From contig NZ_LVYV01000015.1 of the NCBI RefSeq assembly GCF_001618955.1, positions 1-56,654 of the forward strand: a DNA stretch of 56,654 nucleotides, read 5' to 3'. This DNA is from Tardiphaga robiniae (lineage in GTDB: Bacteria; Pseudomonadota; Alphaproteobacteria; Rhizobiales; Xanthobacteraceae). This document shows positions 9,548 through 19,266 of this stretch, piece by piece (position 1 is the stretch's first letter; each line of letters starts with the position of its first letter). The translations under genes and the position numbers were made by a program. Under the pieces are notes generated by a model. That model saw nothing but the letters and a program-made list of their open reading frames with translations, was not told the DNA's origin and did no database searches.

Positions 9548-9639
9548 TGGTACGTTCCCCTGTCACGAGCTTGTAGCCCAAACATCATCGTTCGGAGACC
9601 GCCCAACGGCTCCGTGGTCAAGCTTGCTAGCGATTTTCG

Positions 9640-10176
9640 TCAGAGAACGCCAGCGAAACCAATAAGGCCTCCGGCAACTAACAACCATAGCGGGTTAAGC
9701 CGCGTGGCAAACGCCAAAACGGCGGCACTCCCCGTTACCAGAAACGCCGCCCAGGTGGTGTCGGAAGCGAACAGCAGAACCAGCCCGCTGGCGCTCATGA
9801 GACCTATTGATAGGGGCACCAGCGCTGCCTGCACGATTCCCGGCCATTGGGCGTGGCTCGACCGCGCAAGCAATTGGCTGACAAAATAAGCAAACACGGC
9901 CGTCGGCCCACACATGGCCAGCGTTGCAACCATCGCGCCGAGGATGCCGGCGACCTGATAGCCGATCAACGTTACAATGAGAACGTTCGGCCCCGGCGAC
10001 AGCTGCGAGATCGCAAACACATCCGCGAACTGCTTGTCGGACATCCAATGGTTGACATCGACCGCGAGCCGATGAATTTCGGGAATGGCCGAATTGGCGC
10101 CGCCCACGGCAAAAAGCGACATCAGCCCGAACGACCAGGCCAGCGTGACAAGCGATCCGGAGTTCGTGTCGCTCAT
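9640..10176 (-). CDS. Chromate transporter, second half (ChrA family)
   Basis: This 178-residue protein has five to six hydrophobic segments and the ChrA-type block SPGPNVLIVTLIGYQ after a helix ending GGANSAIPEIHR. It is the C-domain equivalent of a split, short-chain chromate transporter whose partner (10173-10775) overlaps it by four bases (ATGA). I chose the ATG at 10176 because it overlaps the upstream stop; a start 81 bases earlier would bury the partner. Such pairs export chromate or act as general anion carriers; the real substrate here is not shown. Confidence 0.87.
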   Translation of the reverse strand: MSDTNSGSLVTLAWSFGLMSLFAVGGANSAIPEIHRLAVDVNHWMSDKQFADVFAISQLSPGPNVLIVTLIGYQVAGILGAMVATLAMCGPTAVFAYFVSQLLARSSHAQWPGIVQAALVPLSIGLMSASGLVLLFASDTTWAAFLVTGSAAVLAFATRLNPLWLLVAGGLIGFAGVL

Positions 10177-10775
10177 GCGGCCGCCCGCCGTCGCATCAAC
10201 ATGGTCAGGCCGATGCTGACGGGAATCGACACCAGAAGAACGGCCGGCAATGGCCATCGCATCACGCCAACTGCGACGAAAACGGCGACCAGCAGCGCCA
10301 GGCTGACCGGCTCACGCTTCTTCAGAAGCGGCAGCATCATTCGGAAAATCACAGCGAACAACAGTCCGACCGCAGCGCAAGATACGCCGGCTAGTGTGCG
10401 CCGCAGCGCGTCGATATCCCCAAAGCGTGCATACAGGATCGCCAGAATGGTCACGATGACCACGGGCGGCCCCAGCAATCCCGCAAAGGCTGCAATGGCG
10501 CCAGGCACACCGCGAAACCGCGATCCGAATACAACCGACAGATTGACGATATTCGGCCCCGGCAAGAAATGGCAAAGTGCGAAAGTCTCATTGAATTCCT
10601 CGGGCGTCATCCAGCCGTGCTGCTCGACGATCGCCCGGCGCGCCCAGACCAGAACGCCTCCGAAACCGGCCAGGGACATCTTTGCAAAGGCAAGGAATAG
10701 CGTCAGCAGTCCCGGCGGCGAGGCCGACGCGAGTTCCGCAACTGGGGCGTCAGCCTGTGGTGAACTTGGACGCAT
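10173..10775 (-). CDS. Chromate transporter, first half (ChrA family)
   Basis: This 200-residue membrane protein carries the N-domain ChrA blocks: FAKMSLAGFGGVLVWARR with the family GFGG near residue 38, then CHFLPGPNIVNLSVVFG. About five helices follow and the tail is basic (MLMRRRAAA). With the next gene it makes a two-subunit transporter equal to one long ChrA. The pair lies upstream of tctB but is separated from it by about 90 bases. Confidence 0.88.
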   Translation of the reverse strand: MRPSSPQADAPVAELASASPPGLLTLFLAFAKMSLAGFGGVLVWARRAIVEQHGWMTPEEFNETFALCHFLPGPNIVNLSVVFGSRFRGVPGAIAAFAGLLGPPVVIVTILAILYARFGDIDALRRTLAGVSCAAVGLLFAVIFRMMLPLLKKREPVSLALLVAVFVAVGVMRWPLPAVLLVSIPVSIGLTMLMRRRAAA

Positions 10776-11031
10776 GGTCCAGACCTAGGGCCATCCGCCC
10801 ATCGGGCCAATCGATTTTTGCCTGTTTTCACGCCAATCGGCGGTTGAAATGACCGCCCGGCTGTATCGCGTCCAATTTGCGTCATATATAGAGGGCGCCA
10901 GCTTTTCCGGCTGCTGACCTCGGGTCAAGACCGGGATAGAATAGATAGAACAGTATGTGACGCGAGTCGGCCTCCGGCCTCGCCTTCACTCCATATATGG
11001 CCATGACCAAGACAAGCGACGGGACCGACCG

Positions 11032-11547
11032 ATGGCAACCGATCATATTCGATACGATGTGCTGGCGCGCGACGCCCTCCGTGGCGTTCTGCGCCGCGTG
11101 CTGATCGACGCTGCCGAACATGGCCTGCCGGGCGAGCATCACTTCTTCATCACCTTCGTTTCAACGGCCGACGGCGTCAAACTGTCGCCGCGCCTGCTGG
11201 CCCAGTATCCAGAGGAAATGACGGTGATCCTGCAGCATCAGTTCTGGGATCTCGTGGTCACCGAAGATCGCTTCGAGGTCGGCCTGTCCTTTAACGGCAT
11301 CCCCGAGCGCCTCGTCGTGCCGTTCAACGCCATCAAGAGCTTCTACGACCCCTCGGTGCAGTTCGGCCTTCAGTTCGAAACCGAAACCGCTGTAGAGACC
11401 CCGGCTGCCGGTGCGACATCCGCAGCCACTGCGGCATCTGCTCTCGCCGCCCCTCCAGCTCCGCCCGCGCCTGCTTTAGAGGAAGAACCGCCAAAATCGG
11501 GCGAAGGTGCAGAAGTCGTTCGTTTAGACCGCTTCCGGAAAAAATAA
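11032..11547 (+). CDS. sspB: SspB-like ClpXP adaptor (alphaproteobacterial type)
   Basis: This 171-residue protein has the SspB fold region in residues 1-115 (blocks GEHHFFITFVSTADGV, LAQYPEEMTVILQHQFWDL, IPERLVVPFNAIKSFYDPS). A low-complexity Ala/Pro linker (about 120-155) follows. The tail ends EVVRLDRFRKK, matching the C-terminal ClpX-docking motif of alphaproteobacterial SspB. It would deliver ssrA-tagged or other substrates to ClpXP. I chose the ATG at 11032 because the fold starts there; an in-frame start 75 bases upstream adds an unrelated basic stretch. A terminator follows. Confidence 0.92.
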   Translation: MATDHIRYDVLARDALRGVLRRVLIDAAEHGLPGEHHFFITFVSTADGVKLSPRLLAQYPEEMTVILQHQFWDLVVTEDRFEVGLSFNGIPERLVVPFNAIKSFYDPSVQFGLQFETETAVETPAAGATSAATAASALAAPPAPPAPALEEEPPKSGEGAEVVRLDRFRKK

Positions 11548-11569
11548 TCGCAAGACGTTGTAAGGTGTC

Positions 11570-11598
11570 GGGGCCGCGTTCACGCGGCCCCATTCTTA
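11570..11598 (+). terminator. Rho-independent terminator after sspB
   Basis: The stem ggggccgcg pairs with cgcggcccc around the loop ttca (11570-11591) and is followed by attctta. It begins 23 bases after the sspB stop codon and separates it from fumC. Confidence 0.8.
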
Positions 11599-11655
11599 TG
11601 CGCCGCACCCGCCAGAAGTCTCTGCAGGGAGCGCGGCATCGCAAGGACCGTACCC

Positions 11656-13068
11656 ATGGCCAAATCCTCGAAGACCTCCGCCACCACCCGCACCGAAACC
11701 GACAGCTTCGGTCCGATCGAGGTCGCAGCGGATCGTTATTGGGGAGCGCAAACGGAACGGTCGCGACAGAATTTCAAGATCGGTCACGATCGCATGCCGA
11801 TGCCGATCATTCGCGCGCTCGGCATCGTCAAGCTGGCAGCGGCCGAAACCAATCGCGAACTCAAACTTCTCGAGCCCAAGCTTGCAAAAGCCATTGTGAG
11901 CGCAGCACGCGAAGTCATCGACGGGAAGCTGGATGATCACTTCCCACTGGTCGTCTGGCAAACCGGCTCCGGCACGCAGACCAACATGAATCTCAACGAG
12001 GTCATTGCCAATCGTGCGAATGAGCTTCTTGGCGGTGAACGCGGCGCCAAGAAGCCCGTGCATCCCAATGACCATGTCAACATGAGTCAATCGTCCAACG
12101 ATTCGTTTCCGACTGCGATGCACATTGCGGCAACGCAGGGTATTGTTGAGTACCTCATCCCCGCACTAAGCGAACTACATGCTGCGTTGCGCAAGAAGGA
12201 AAAAGCCTTCGCAAAGATCGTGAAGATCGGACGCACGCATACACAAGACGCGACGCCGCTCACGCTCGGGCAGGAGTTTTCAGGCTACGCCGCACAGATC
12301 GACAGCGGCATCAAACGCTTGCGAAGCGTAGTGAAGGATCTCTACCCGCTCGCCCAAGGTGGAACTGCAGTCGGGACCGGCCTCAACTCCAAGCCTCGTT
12401 TTGCGAAGTTGTTCGCGAAGCACGCAGCAACAATTACCAAGCTCCCTTTCATCACTGCACCGAACAAATTCGAAGCACTCGCATCAAACGACGCCTATGT
12501 GTTTGCACACGGAGCGATCAACTCGGTTGCAACTAGTCTATTTAAGATTGCAAATGATATCCGGCTGCTCGGATCTGGCCCGCGTTCCGGGCTTGGCGAA
12601 TTGATCCTTCCGGAGAACGAGCCTGGCTCATCGATCATGCCCGGGAAGGTAAATCCGACACAATGTGAAGCAATGACAATGGTATGCTGTCAGGTATTCG
12701 GTAACCACACGGCAATTACGGTGGCCGGCAGTCAGGGGCACTTCGAGCTCAATGTCTACAAGCCGGTGATGGCCCATTGCATGATGCAGTCCATCCAATT
12801 GATGGCGGACGTTGCGCGATCCTTCACAGAGCACTGCATCGACGGAATTCGCGCCGATGAAAAACGAATTCATGAGTTGATGGAACGATCACTGATGCTC
12901 GTGACTGCACTCGCACCGAAAATCGGTTACGATAACGCGGCGAAAGTAGCTAAGGTTGCTCATGCAAACGGAACGACATTGAAGGAGGAAGCGCTGCGGC
13001 TCGGTTTTGTTAGTGCAGCAGAGTTCGATCTTCTTGTTCAGCCGGCCAAAATGATACATCCTGGGTAA
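11656..13068 (+). CDS. fumC: Class II fumarate hydratase (FumC)
   Basis: This 470-residue iron-free fumarase interconverts fumarate and malate in the TCA cycle. The fumarase/aspartase signature [11 protein letters not shown] lies at residues 324-334, supplying the catalytic serine loop. Other blocks are [17 protein letters not shown] (101-117), [17 protein letters not shown] (140-156) and [16 protein letters not shown] with His195. Length is normal. Its last third uses noticeably more A/T-ending codons than neighbouring genes, and it leads into an AT-rich gap. The ATG follows ccgtaccc without a strong ribosome site. Confidence 0.96.
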   Translation: MAKSSKTSATTRTETDSFGPIEVAADRYWGAQTERSRQNFKIGHDRMPMPIIRALGIVKLAAAETNRELKLLEPKLAKAIVSAAREVIDGKLDDHFPLVVWQTGSGTQTNMNLNEVIANRANELLGGERGAKKPVHPNDHVNMSQSSNDSFPTAMHIAATQGIVEYLIPALSELHAALRKKEKAFAKIVKIGRTHTQDATPLTLGQEFSGYAAQIDSGIKRLRSVVKDLYPLAQGGTAVGTGLNSKPRFAKLFAKHAATITKLPFITAPNKFEALASNDAYVFAHGAINSVATSLFKIANDIRLLGSGPRSGLGELILPENEPGSSIMPGKVNPTQCEAMTMVCCQVFGNHTAITVAGSQGHFELNVYKPVMAHCMMQSIQLMADVARSFTEHCIDGIRADEKRIHELMERSLMLVTALAPKIGYDNAAKVAKVAHANGTTLKEEALRLGFVSAAEFDLLVQPAKMIHPG

Positions 13069-13359
13069 GCAAGAATATTTGCTCACAGCTTGTTGAGAAT
13101 AACTCCAGAAGGAAATAGTTATAATTCATATCTGCTAAATGGTTAGAATGGTCGCATATCAGACGCGTTTTTCCTTGTGATGCAACAGAAGGTGATCTGG
13201 TTACGCTTCGTAGATGACTTCATTTTTCTGCGGAGCTTGTTTGGAACTACGGAGAATATTTTAGGATGGATACCGAAACCGAATTCACCCTCGTCTCGTA
13301 CAACTACCGGATGGTGAAGACGTTTCCCACCCCATCATTTTTTAAAGACAGGAGCGATC
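13069..13359. other. AT-rich gap between fumC and the DUF4169 gene
   Basis: This 291-base stretch is clearly more AT-rich than its surroundings (for example gaatattttaggatgg, catttttctg, attttttaaagac). I see no convincing gene. One tiny frame of 33 codons begins at ATG 13266 and runs into the next gene, but it has no recognisable features. The region probably holds the promoter for the DUF4169/RHH pair. Confidence 0.5.
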
Positions 13360-13548
13360 ATGGGTGACCTGATCAATCTCAATCGCTTCAAGAAGCGCAC
13401 TGCACGAGAGGAATCGGCAAAACAGGCCGATATAAATCGTGCGCGCTTCGGACGAACTAAGTCAGAACGAACATTGCAGGAGCAGCGCACAGTCCGTGCG
13501 AACAACGTGCTGGATCAGCATCACATCGATGGCGAGGACGCATCATGA
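13360..13548 (+). CDS. DUF4169 family protein
   Basis: This 62-residue, highly charged protein begins MGDLINLNRFKKR, the hallmark start of DUF4169, followed by an Arg/Lys/Glu-rich helical stretch with a FGRTKSER segment. Function is unknown. An aggag lies six bases before the ATG, an ideal spacing. Its TGA overlaps the ATG of the ribbon-helix-helix gene by four bases, so the two are coupled and probably work together, perhaps as a DNA-binding complex (inference). Confidence 0.88.
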   Translation: MGDLINLNRFKKRTAREESAKQADINRARFGRTKSERTLQEQRTVRANNVLDQHHIDGEDAS

Positions 13549-13802
13549 AATCGCCCGTAGTTAAGAGATCGATCGTTGTTGCGGGTCACAAGACCAGCGT
13601 GAGTCTCGAAGAGGCGTTCTGGAACGGCATGAAGGAGATTTCGAATCTTCGCGACATGACGCTTTCTGAGCTGGTTGGTGAGATCGACACAAACCGTCAA
13701 CAGGGCAATTTGTCGTCCGCGATTCGGCTGTTCGTGCTCGATTACTTCCGTACACGTGCCGTTCCGCAACAGCGGATGCCGGAGCACAATCTCTCGGCGT
13801 AA
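13545..13802 (+). CDS. Ribbon-helix-helix domain protein
   Basis: This 85-residue protein opens KRSIVVAGHKTSVSLEEAFW, a short beta strand followed by helix A of a ribbon-helix-helix fold. Helix B follows (MTLSELVGEIDTNRQQGNL, then SSAIRLFVLDYFR). This matches the RHH_4-type proteins paired with DUF4169 in Rhizobiales. It probably binds DNA as a dimer; targets are unknown. It is translationally coupled to the upstream gene. It does not look like the antitoxin of a recognisable toxin gene, since no toxin lies beside it. Confidence 0.85.
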   Translation: MKSPVVKRSIVVAGHKTSVSLEEAFWNGMKEISNLRDMTLSELVGEIDTNRQQGNLSSAIRLFVLDYFRTRAVPQQRMPEHNLSA

Positions 13803-13847
13803 ACACAGCCGACCTTCAGCGAATCGCTTCGCCGTCGGTCGTGTTTG
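13802..13847. terminator. Bidirectional terminator between convergent genes
   Basis: The arms aaacacagccgac (13802-13814) and gtcggtcgtgttt (13835-13847) pair at 11 of 13 positions. They give an A-tract on one side and a T-tract on the other. The structure lies between the RHH gene (plus) and the AsmA-family gene (minus), so it can serve both. Confidence 0.65.
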
Positions 13848-13858
13848 CTGAGTCATCG

Positions 13859-16800
13859 TCAGAACGTCGGCCGCGCTGAACTCGCGGTCGGCGGTGTCAG
13901 CACAAGTGGAGGTGCGGGCCTCGGCCTTGGTGCGCGCGCAGCACCGGGTGCCGGACGAATTTCAATGGGTGCAGGCAGCGGCGCAACCTGCTGACTTGCA
14001 ACAGGCGGCGTCGCAGGACGAGGCGTAGCAGCCTTCGGTGCCGGACGGCGCGGATCGCGACCGGGAAGAAGCACATCGGAGGGCGCAGAGGCCGTCGGTG
14101 GATCACTCGCGGGCGCCTGCGTGTCGACGGGCAGCGAGGCGGACGGCGGAGGAACGGCAACGGGCACAGCCGTCGGTGGCAACTCACCGCGTTCAAGCGA
14201 ATCAAGCCGGCGCGTCTCGCGATCGATTGCGCGCACTGCGAGCCAGGATGATAACGCCGCCACATCAAGCGTGCGATCGAGCTTATCAGGCGTTCCCGCC
14301 GCGAAGATCTGAACTTCCGGTCGAACGCTCGACGTCCCCGCGCTCGTGCCGGTCAATGTCGCGCGCGTATCCACCTGGTCGGCAACGATATCGTAACCTC
14401 CGGACACAATCGCACGCCCTCCTTCGCCATCGAGCGTCGTCGCACCAACGCGCAGGCGGCTATCCTTGATACTGAACGGAACCTGCACCGAAGTTAGGGA
14501 CAATGCACCGCCGGTGATCGCGGTATCGACGATCTGACGCAACTTGGCGTCATTCGTGGCCTGCCCGGAATCGCTGGCGCGAATGGCAATGTCGAACGCA
14601 CGTGGGTCGAGGCCATTGATGCGCGCCCCGTCGATCGTCAGCAATCCACTGCCGGACAATGCGCCTTCCAGAGCCGAAGCACTGCGCCCCTGACTGGCCA
14701 GCGTCATCCGCAGCGATGTCTTGCCCGCGGGCATTGCCAGTGAGCGATAGCGCAAGGCGGCTCCGTCTACGCCAGAGAATTGCACGCGAGCCCCAAGTGC
14801 ATATCCGGTGATCGATGGCTTGAGATCGACATTAGCCGTGATCTCGCCGCCACCGACAGACCCTTTGATCGTATCGATCGTCAGGGCCTGGCCATCACTC
14901 TTCACAGTGCCACTGACGGGGCGCAATTCAATGCCGCCGGGCAATGTCCCGCGCAGCGCCTGAAAGGCCAACTGCCCGCGCCATCCCTGCAGCACACCAT
15001 GCCCGAGCGGATCCGTGGCGTCGCGACCTCTCATGCCTATAGCAAAGCCGAAGGCCGGCCCGAGTTCGATCGCATCCATGCCGATCTGACCATCGATGGC
15101 TTTCTCGGCACCAAGCGTCAGCGCAATACGGCCGCGCACGCGTGAACCAGCCAACGTGCTGTCGATATCTTCCAACGTAACTTTGTCGCCGTTCAATGTG
15201 AGCCGCGATGACAGGCTGACATTCTGCGCGACCGCATCAGACGGCTTGAGAGCGACCAGCGGCGCCAGATTGGCGCGACGTATCGCAAGCGTGAGCGATG
15301 CTTTCGGTGATCCCGCCCAAGGCTCCGCACTGCCCTGAACATCGGCATCGACATCCGTGCCAGACAGTTTTGCCGTGACGCGCAGCGGCGCGCGCCATTG
15401 CCCTTTTGCCGATCCTTCGAAATTCACAATGGCGTCACTTGCGGCGATCGCATTACTCAAACCCAACAATGCGAGAAGTTGCCCGCCCTGCCCGGCCAAT
15501 TTGGACTCGAGTGCCACATCGCTGCGCGACAGCTCATTGAGGTCGACGCCGCGCATCGCCGCTATGGGAGGAGATGCGGTCAACGTCGTCGTCCCCTTCA
15601 CTTGCGGTGCATCGATATCGAACACGGCGCGCGCATTTGTCCGATCGGCGCGTTGTTGATCCTTTGCCAGATCGAGCGACAGTTTGACGCGAACCGCGCC
15701 GGGCGTCGCGGTCATGGCGCTGAGCCGCGACGCAACAGACGGCGCCAGCGGCGCGAGCATGTTGCTGATCAGACTCATCGATACGGATGTGGCGTTGAGT
15801 GTCAGTCCGCCCGTGGCCTCCATGCGATCGAACGAAGCGCGGCCGTCGAGCATCAGGCCGGTGGCTTCACCGACTTTGAAGCGATCGACCGAGATCATCT
15901 TTGGAGTGTAGGCCAGTTGCACCACGAACGGGCGCATCTCCTGCCCGGCTGATACAGCACGGCCGATATCGAGTGACACTTGCCCTCCATCGGGCCACTC
16001 GGCCTGCGGCTCGCCAAGCGATCGGATCAAAGCTACCGCTGCGTCGAGATCGAGCCGGTCGGCCTTCAGGTCGGCATCGAAGCGGGAGCCGCCAGCGGCC
16101 GAGGGATACGAATATGCAGCACGACCTTCGACCGTTCCACCGTCGATCTCCGCCTTGAGTGCCTCGATGGCCAGGCGATTGGACATCGAAGTAATATTGC
16201 CGCGAATGCGTAGCGGCTTCTGATTGCGCAAGCCAATGTCTGTTCGGCCCTTGAGCCACGCAGCAAGCGTATCCGGATCGGACGACTCGACCGCGATGGC
16301 CCCCTTGAAGCCATCCGATGCACCTGGCTGTGCTGCGCCGCCGCTCAACGTGACGCGGGTCGCGCCTGGCGCACGAAACTCGAGACGATCGACCGTCCAT
16401 GTTGCTGCATCGCTACGCAGGTCAGCGCCGATATTCTGCACAGGCTTTCCGCCGAGCATGATCTGCTCCACGCCAATCTCGATCTGCGTCGCCAAGGGCG
16501 CCATCGGCATGTTCAACAACAGTCTGCGCAACGCCGGGAATGGCGTCACCGCATCGTTGGTCGCATTATCTCTGGAAAGCAGGCGGTCGGCATCGAGCTG
16601 CTTGGCCGACAGCACCGCATGCAGCAGTGGCGATGTGCCAAAGCGCATGTCAGCAAGACCAGCGAACCTGAAAGCGGTCTCTTCCGCGCCATAGCTGGCT
16701 TCAAGCGCTTCCATATGCGCAGCGGCCGGATCGGCCTTGACCTTGGCGAAGACGCGCCACGGCGTTGGCAGTTGATCGCCCACGCCATTCGCCTTCAGGC

Positions 16801-17530
16801 CGGCCGGGCTTGCGAGAGTCAGTGCGCCGTCGAAGCGTGGCGTGCGATTGTCGAAGTTGAGCACGCCATCGAGATCGACGGACAAGGGCTTCTCGCCGGG
16901 GTCGACAGTGAAACGAACGCGCGTGCCGTTGCCGTCACCGGTCGGCCCGGAGGACAAACGGAACGGATAACGAGCGCCCGACAACAGGAAATTGCCATCA
17001 CCGCGCATGGCGCCGGCCGCCAATGAGCGAACATCGCCGCTGAAGGCGACGTCGTAGAGTTCGAGCGTGCTCTTGCTCGCAGCATCATGGAGTGCGGCAC
17101 GACCGGTGACGTTCAACCGGTCTATCGCCAGCGCGCCAAGATTGAATGACCCTGTGGAAGCCGGAAGTTCGATACGCCCCTGCGCATTGAGGCCGAGATC
17201 GACCGCAGCGCCGCCGATGGTGAGTTCTGTCGCGCGCCATTCGCCGCGCATCAACGAACTCAGGCTGAATTCCACATCGAGATTGTCTGCACGGATCCTG
17301 CCGAGATCGTTGGGACTGCCCACCGTGATCGACTGCAGCCGCAGCGACGGCGCCGGCAGCAGCCGCGCCTCCAGCCCGCCGCTGACGCGAACGGGCGCAC
17401 CGACCACGCGCGTGGCTTCAGTCTCGAATTGCGGGCGGAACTGATTCCAGTCGACGAAATAGGGCCCGACCAGAGCAGCAACCAGCGCCAGGATAAATGC
17501 AATTGCCAGGCCGAGCAGTGTCGTCTGCAC
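13859..17530 (-). CDS. AsmA-family large envelope protein
   Basis: This 1223-residue protein has an N-terminal membrane anchor (about residues 5-24, LLGLAIAFILALVAALVG) followed by YFVDWNQFRPQFETEATRVVGAPV, the usual AsmA start. A very long periplasmic beta-rich region with repeated short strands follows, and an Ala/Pro-rich tail occupies the last 120 residues. AsmA-like proteins are thought to bridge inner and outer membranes and carry or regulate phospholipid. I chose the GTG at 17530 because GGGGAG precedes it by six bases; an upstream ATG adds 26 residues with no match to the family start. It is transcribed toward the RHH gene. Confidence 0.88.
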   Translation of the reverse strand: MQTTLLGLAIAFILALVAALVGPYFVDWNQFRPQFETEATRVVGAPVRVSGGLEARLLPAPSLRLQSITVGSPNDLGRIRADNLDVEFSLSSLMRGEWRATELTIGGAAVDLGLNAQGRIELPASTGSFNLGALAIDRLNVTGRAALHDAASKSTLELYDVAFSGDVRSLAAGAMRGDGNFLLSGARYPFRLSSGPTGDGNGTRVRFTVDPGEKPLSVDLDGVLNFDNRTPRFDGALTLASPAGLKANGVGDQLPTPWRVFAKVKADPAAAHMEALEASYGAEETAFRFAGLADMRFGTSPLLHAVLSAKQLDADRLLSRDNATNDAVTPFPALRRLLLNMPMAPLATQIEIGVEQIMLGGKPVQNIGADLRSDAATWTVDRLEFRAPGATRVTLSGGAAQPGASDGFKGAIAVESSDPDTLAAWLKGRTDIGLRNQKPLRIRGNITSMSNRLAIEALKAEIDGGTVEGRAAYSYPSAAGGSRFDADLKADRLDLDAAVALIRSLGEPQAEWPDGGQVSLDIGRAVSAGQEMRPFVVQLAYTPKMISVDRFKVGEATGLMLDGRASFDRMEATGGLTLNATSVSMSLISNMLAPLAPSVASRLSAMTATPGAVRVKLSLDLAKDQQRADRTNARAVFDIDAPQVKGTTTLTASPPIAAMRGVDLNELSRSDVALESKLAGQGGQLLALLGLSNAIAASDAIVNFEGSAKGQWRAPLRVTAKLSGTDVDADVQGSAEPWAGSPKASLTLAIRRANLAPLVALKPSDAVAQNVSLSSRLTLNGDKVTLEDIDSTLAGSRVRGRIALTLGAEKAIDGQIGMDAIELGPAFGFAIGMRGRDATDPLGHGVLQGWRGQLAFQALRGTLPGGIELRPVSGTVKSDGQALTIDTIKGSVGGGEITANVDLKPSITGYALGARVQFSGVDGAALRYRSLAMPAGKTSLRMTLASQGRSASALEGALSGSGLLTIDGARINGLDPRAFDIAIRASDSGQATNDAKLRQIVDTAITGGALSLTSVQVPFSIKDSRLRVGATTLDGEGGRAIVSGGYDIVADQVDTRATLTGTSAGTSSVRPEVQIFAAGTPDKLDRTLDVAALSSWLAVRAIDRETRRLDSLERGELPPTAVPVAVPPPSASLPVDTQAPASDPPTASAPSDVLLPGRDPRRPAPKAATPRPATPPVASQQVAPLPAPIEIRPAPGAARAPRPRPAPPLVLTPPTASSARPTF

Positions 17531-17755
17531 TGAATCTCCCCTCAAGCGTTCCGGCAGAATGTCCGCCTGCCTGCCAAGCAAAGTGCTTTGCAGCACGTCA
17601 CCCGGCAATACGCCTTACAGACGTTGCACGGCCACGCAGAAATACGCGGGAACGCATCTATTTATAGAACCAACTGTGGCGAAGTCACAGCACGCAATAC
17701 ATGGCCAGATCAGCCATCCCTCGCCATCCGCTTGCGGCAAATCGCCCGGCTTCGA

Positions 17756-19072
17756 TCAAGTCGAAGCACCCTGCTCCAGCGGTTTCGCGGCGCCATGGGC
17801 GCGGTGCAAACGTCCGGCCACCGCCCTCACCTTGCCCGGCGACGCCATCCAGACCGCGAAGGTCGCGAGGAAGCTGACTGCGATTCCAAGCGCAAATGCA
17901 GGCGTATAGGTACCAAAGTGGTCGTGCAGGACACCCGTCACCAAGGGACCGGCGGCGCCGCCGGCCAGCGCCGCCAGCATGAGCGTGCCGAAAATGCTGC
18001 CGAAATGCTCGCCTTGAAAAATCTCGGAAACCACGGCGCCCATAATGGACGTCACGCCATAGCCCAGCAGGCCCTGCGAGATCACCATGACATAGACGAG
18101 CGCCAGGCTCGGTACGGACTCCAGCGCAATCAGGGACGCAAAGCAGATTGCGAAACCGACACCGCTGACGGTCCAGATCCATTCGCGGCCGATGCGATCG
18201 GACAGATGACCCAGAAATATCTGGCCGGGCACACCGAACAGACTGACCATACCAAGCGCCCAGGCGGCGACACCCGGCGTGAAGCCGATGTCGAGCAGAT
18301 ACTTGGTTTGATGGACCTGGACGGCATACCAAGCATACAGCCCACCGAACAGGCCGAGCGCGAGCCACCAGAACCGCGCCGTTCGTATGGCGCGTGCCAG
18401 CGTCCAGTCGATACTGGCCCAAACCGGGTCAACCACATTGGATACATGTTTCGCCGACGAGGTCGGCGCCTGATCGCCGTCTGGCAGCAGTCCCATATCC
18501 TGCGGGCGTTTGCGCAGCAGCAAATTGATCGGCACGAGCACGACCAGCACCACGAGCCCGACGGCTGTGCAGGCGGTGCGCCAACCGGTCTGCTCGATCA
18601 TCACCTGCACCCAGGGAAGCACCGTCACCGATCCGATGCCGACGCCTGCGAATGCGAGGCCGACCGCGAGGCCGCGCTTGCGGCTGAACCAGTTCGGCAG
18701 AAACAGCGATTGTCCGGAATAGCCGAGGCAGACGCTGCCTGCGCCGACCAGAACGCCGATGGTCATGTACAAATGCCACGGTTGCGTCGTCAGCGGCGCC
18801 AGCAACAGGCCAGCAGCCATCAGCACGGTGCCAAGTTCCATGACGACTCGCGGGCCGCCGCGGTCCATCAGCCTGCCCATCAGCGGGCTCATGATCGCGG
18901 AAATCAGGAAGCCGAATGAAAAGGCACCGGCGGTGACGCCACGGTCCCAGCCGAACTCCTGGAGAATTGGCGGGAAGAACAGCGAGAACGATGTCCGCGC
19001 ATTGACCCCGATGGCCATGGAAACGAACGTGACGGCGACGATGACCCAACCATAGAAAAACGGTAGCCGCAT
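17756..19072 (-). CDS. MFS transporter (monocarboxylate/oxalate-formate carrier-like)
   Basis: This 438-residue protein has 12 predicted membrane helices. It starts FFYGWVIVAVTFVSM, a pattern typical of the OFA/MCT-like branch of the major facilitator superfamily, and has the loop-2 motif GRLMDRGGPR and the loop-8 equivalent GHLSDRIGREW. Its position just downstream of a D-lactate dehydrogenase-like gene on the same strand suggests uptake of a 2-hydroxy acid or other monocarboxylate (inference). No good ribosome site is visible at the chosen ATG. Confidence 0.85.
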   Translation of the reverse strand: MRLPFFYGWVIVAVTFVSMAIGVNARTSFSLFFPPILQEFGWDRGVTAGAFSFGFLISAIMSPLMGRLMDRGGPRVVMELGTVLMAAGLLLAPLTTQPWHLYMTIGVLVGAGSVCLGYSGQSLFLPNWFSRKRGLAVGLAFAGVGIGSVTVLPWVQVMIEQTGWRTACTAVGLVVLVVLVPINLLLRKRPQDMGLLPDGDQAPTSSAKHVSNVVDPVWASIDWTLARAIRTARFWWLALGLFGGLYAWYAVQVHQTKYLLDIGFTPGVAAWALGMVSLFGVPGQIFLGHLSDRIGREWIWTVSGVGFAICFASLIALESVPSLALVYVMVISQGLLGYGVTSIMGAVVSEIFQGEHFGSIFGTLMLAALAGGAAGPLVTGVLHDHFGTYTPAFALGIAVSFLATFAVWMASPGKVRAVAGRLHRAHGAAKPLEQGAST

Positions 19073-19266
19073 CGGATGATGCCTTTTTTATTGGACGCAT
19101 TCTGCGTCAAAGCTTTTTGATCGCACCTTCCGTAACCGAAAAGCGCAATCCATGCTGGTATATAATTATATCTACAACTTTAAACTTTTTAAGAATAGTT
19201 AAGCATTATCGCTGCTGCCGAGTTTTCCCGCCCGCATTCGGCCTGACCGGATGCGGCAACCTGGCG
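19073..19266. other. AT-rich spacer between flavoprotein gene and MFS gene
   Basis: This 194-base spacer contains an unusually AT-rich core (tatataattatatc, then aactttaaactttttaag, at about 19159-19196) in an otherwise GC-rich region. It lies upstream of the minus-strand MFS gene and could hold its promoter. No gene is visible. Confidence 0.45.

Noticed and set aside
10882-11142. 86-codon minus-strand frame overlapping the start of sspB
   Set aside because: It has no family features and overlaps the well-supported sspB start in antisense.
13266-13367. 33-codon frame before the DUF4169 gene
   Set aside because: It overlaps the next start codon, lacks a clear ribosome site and shows no motif; it is too weak to list as a gene.
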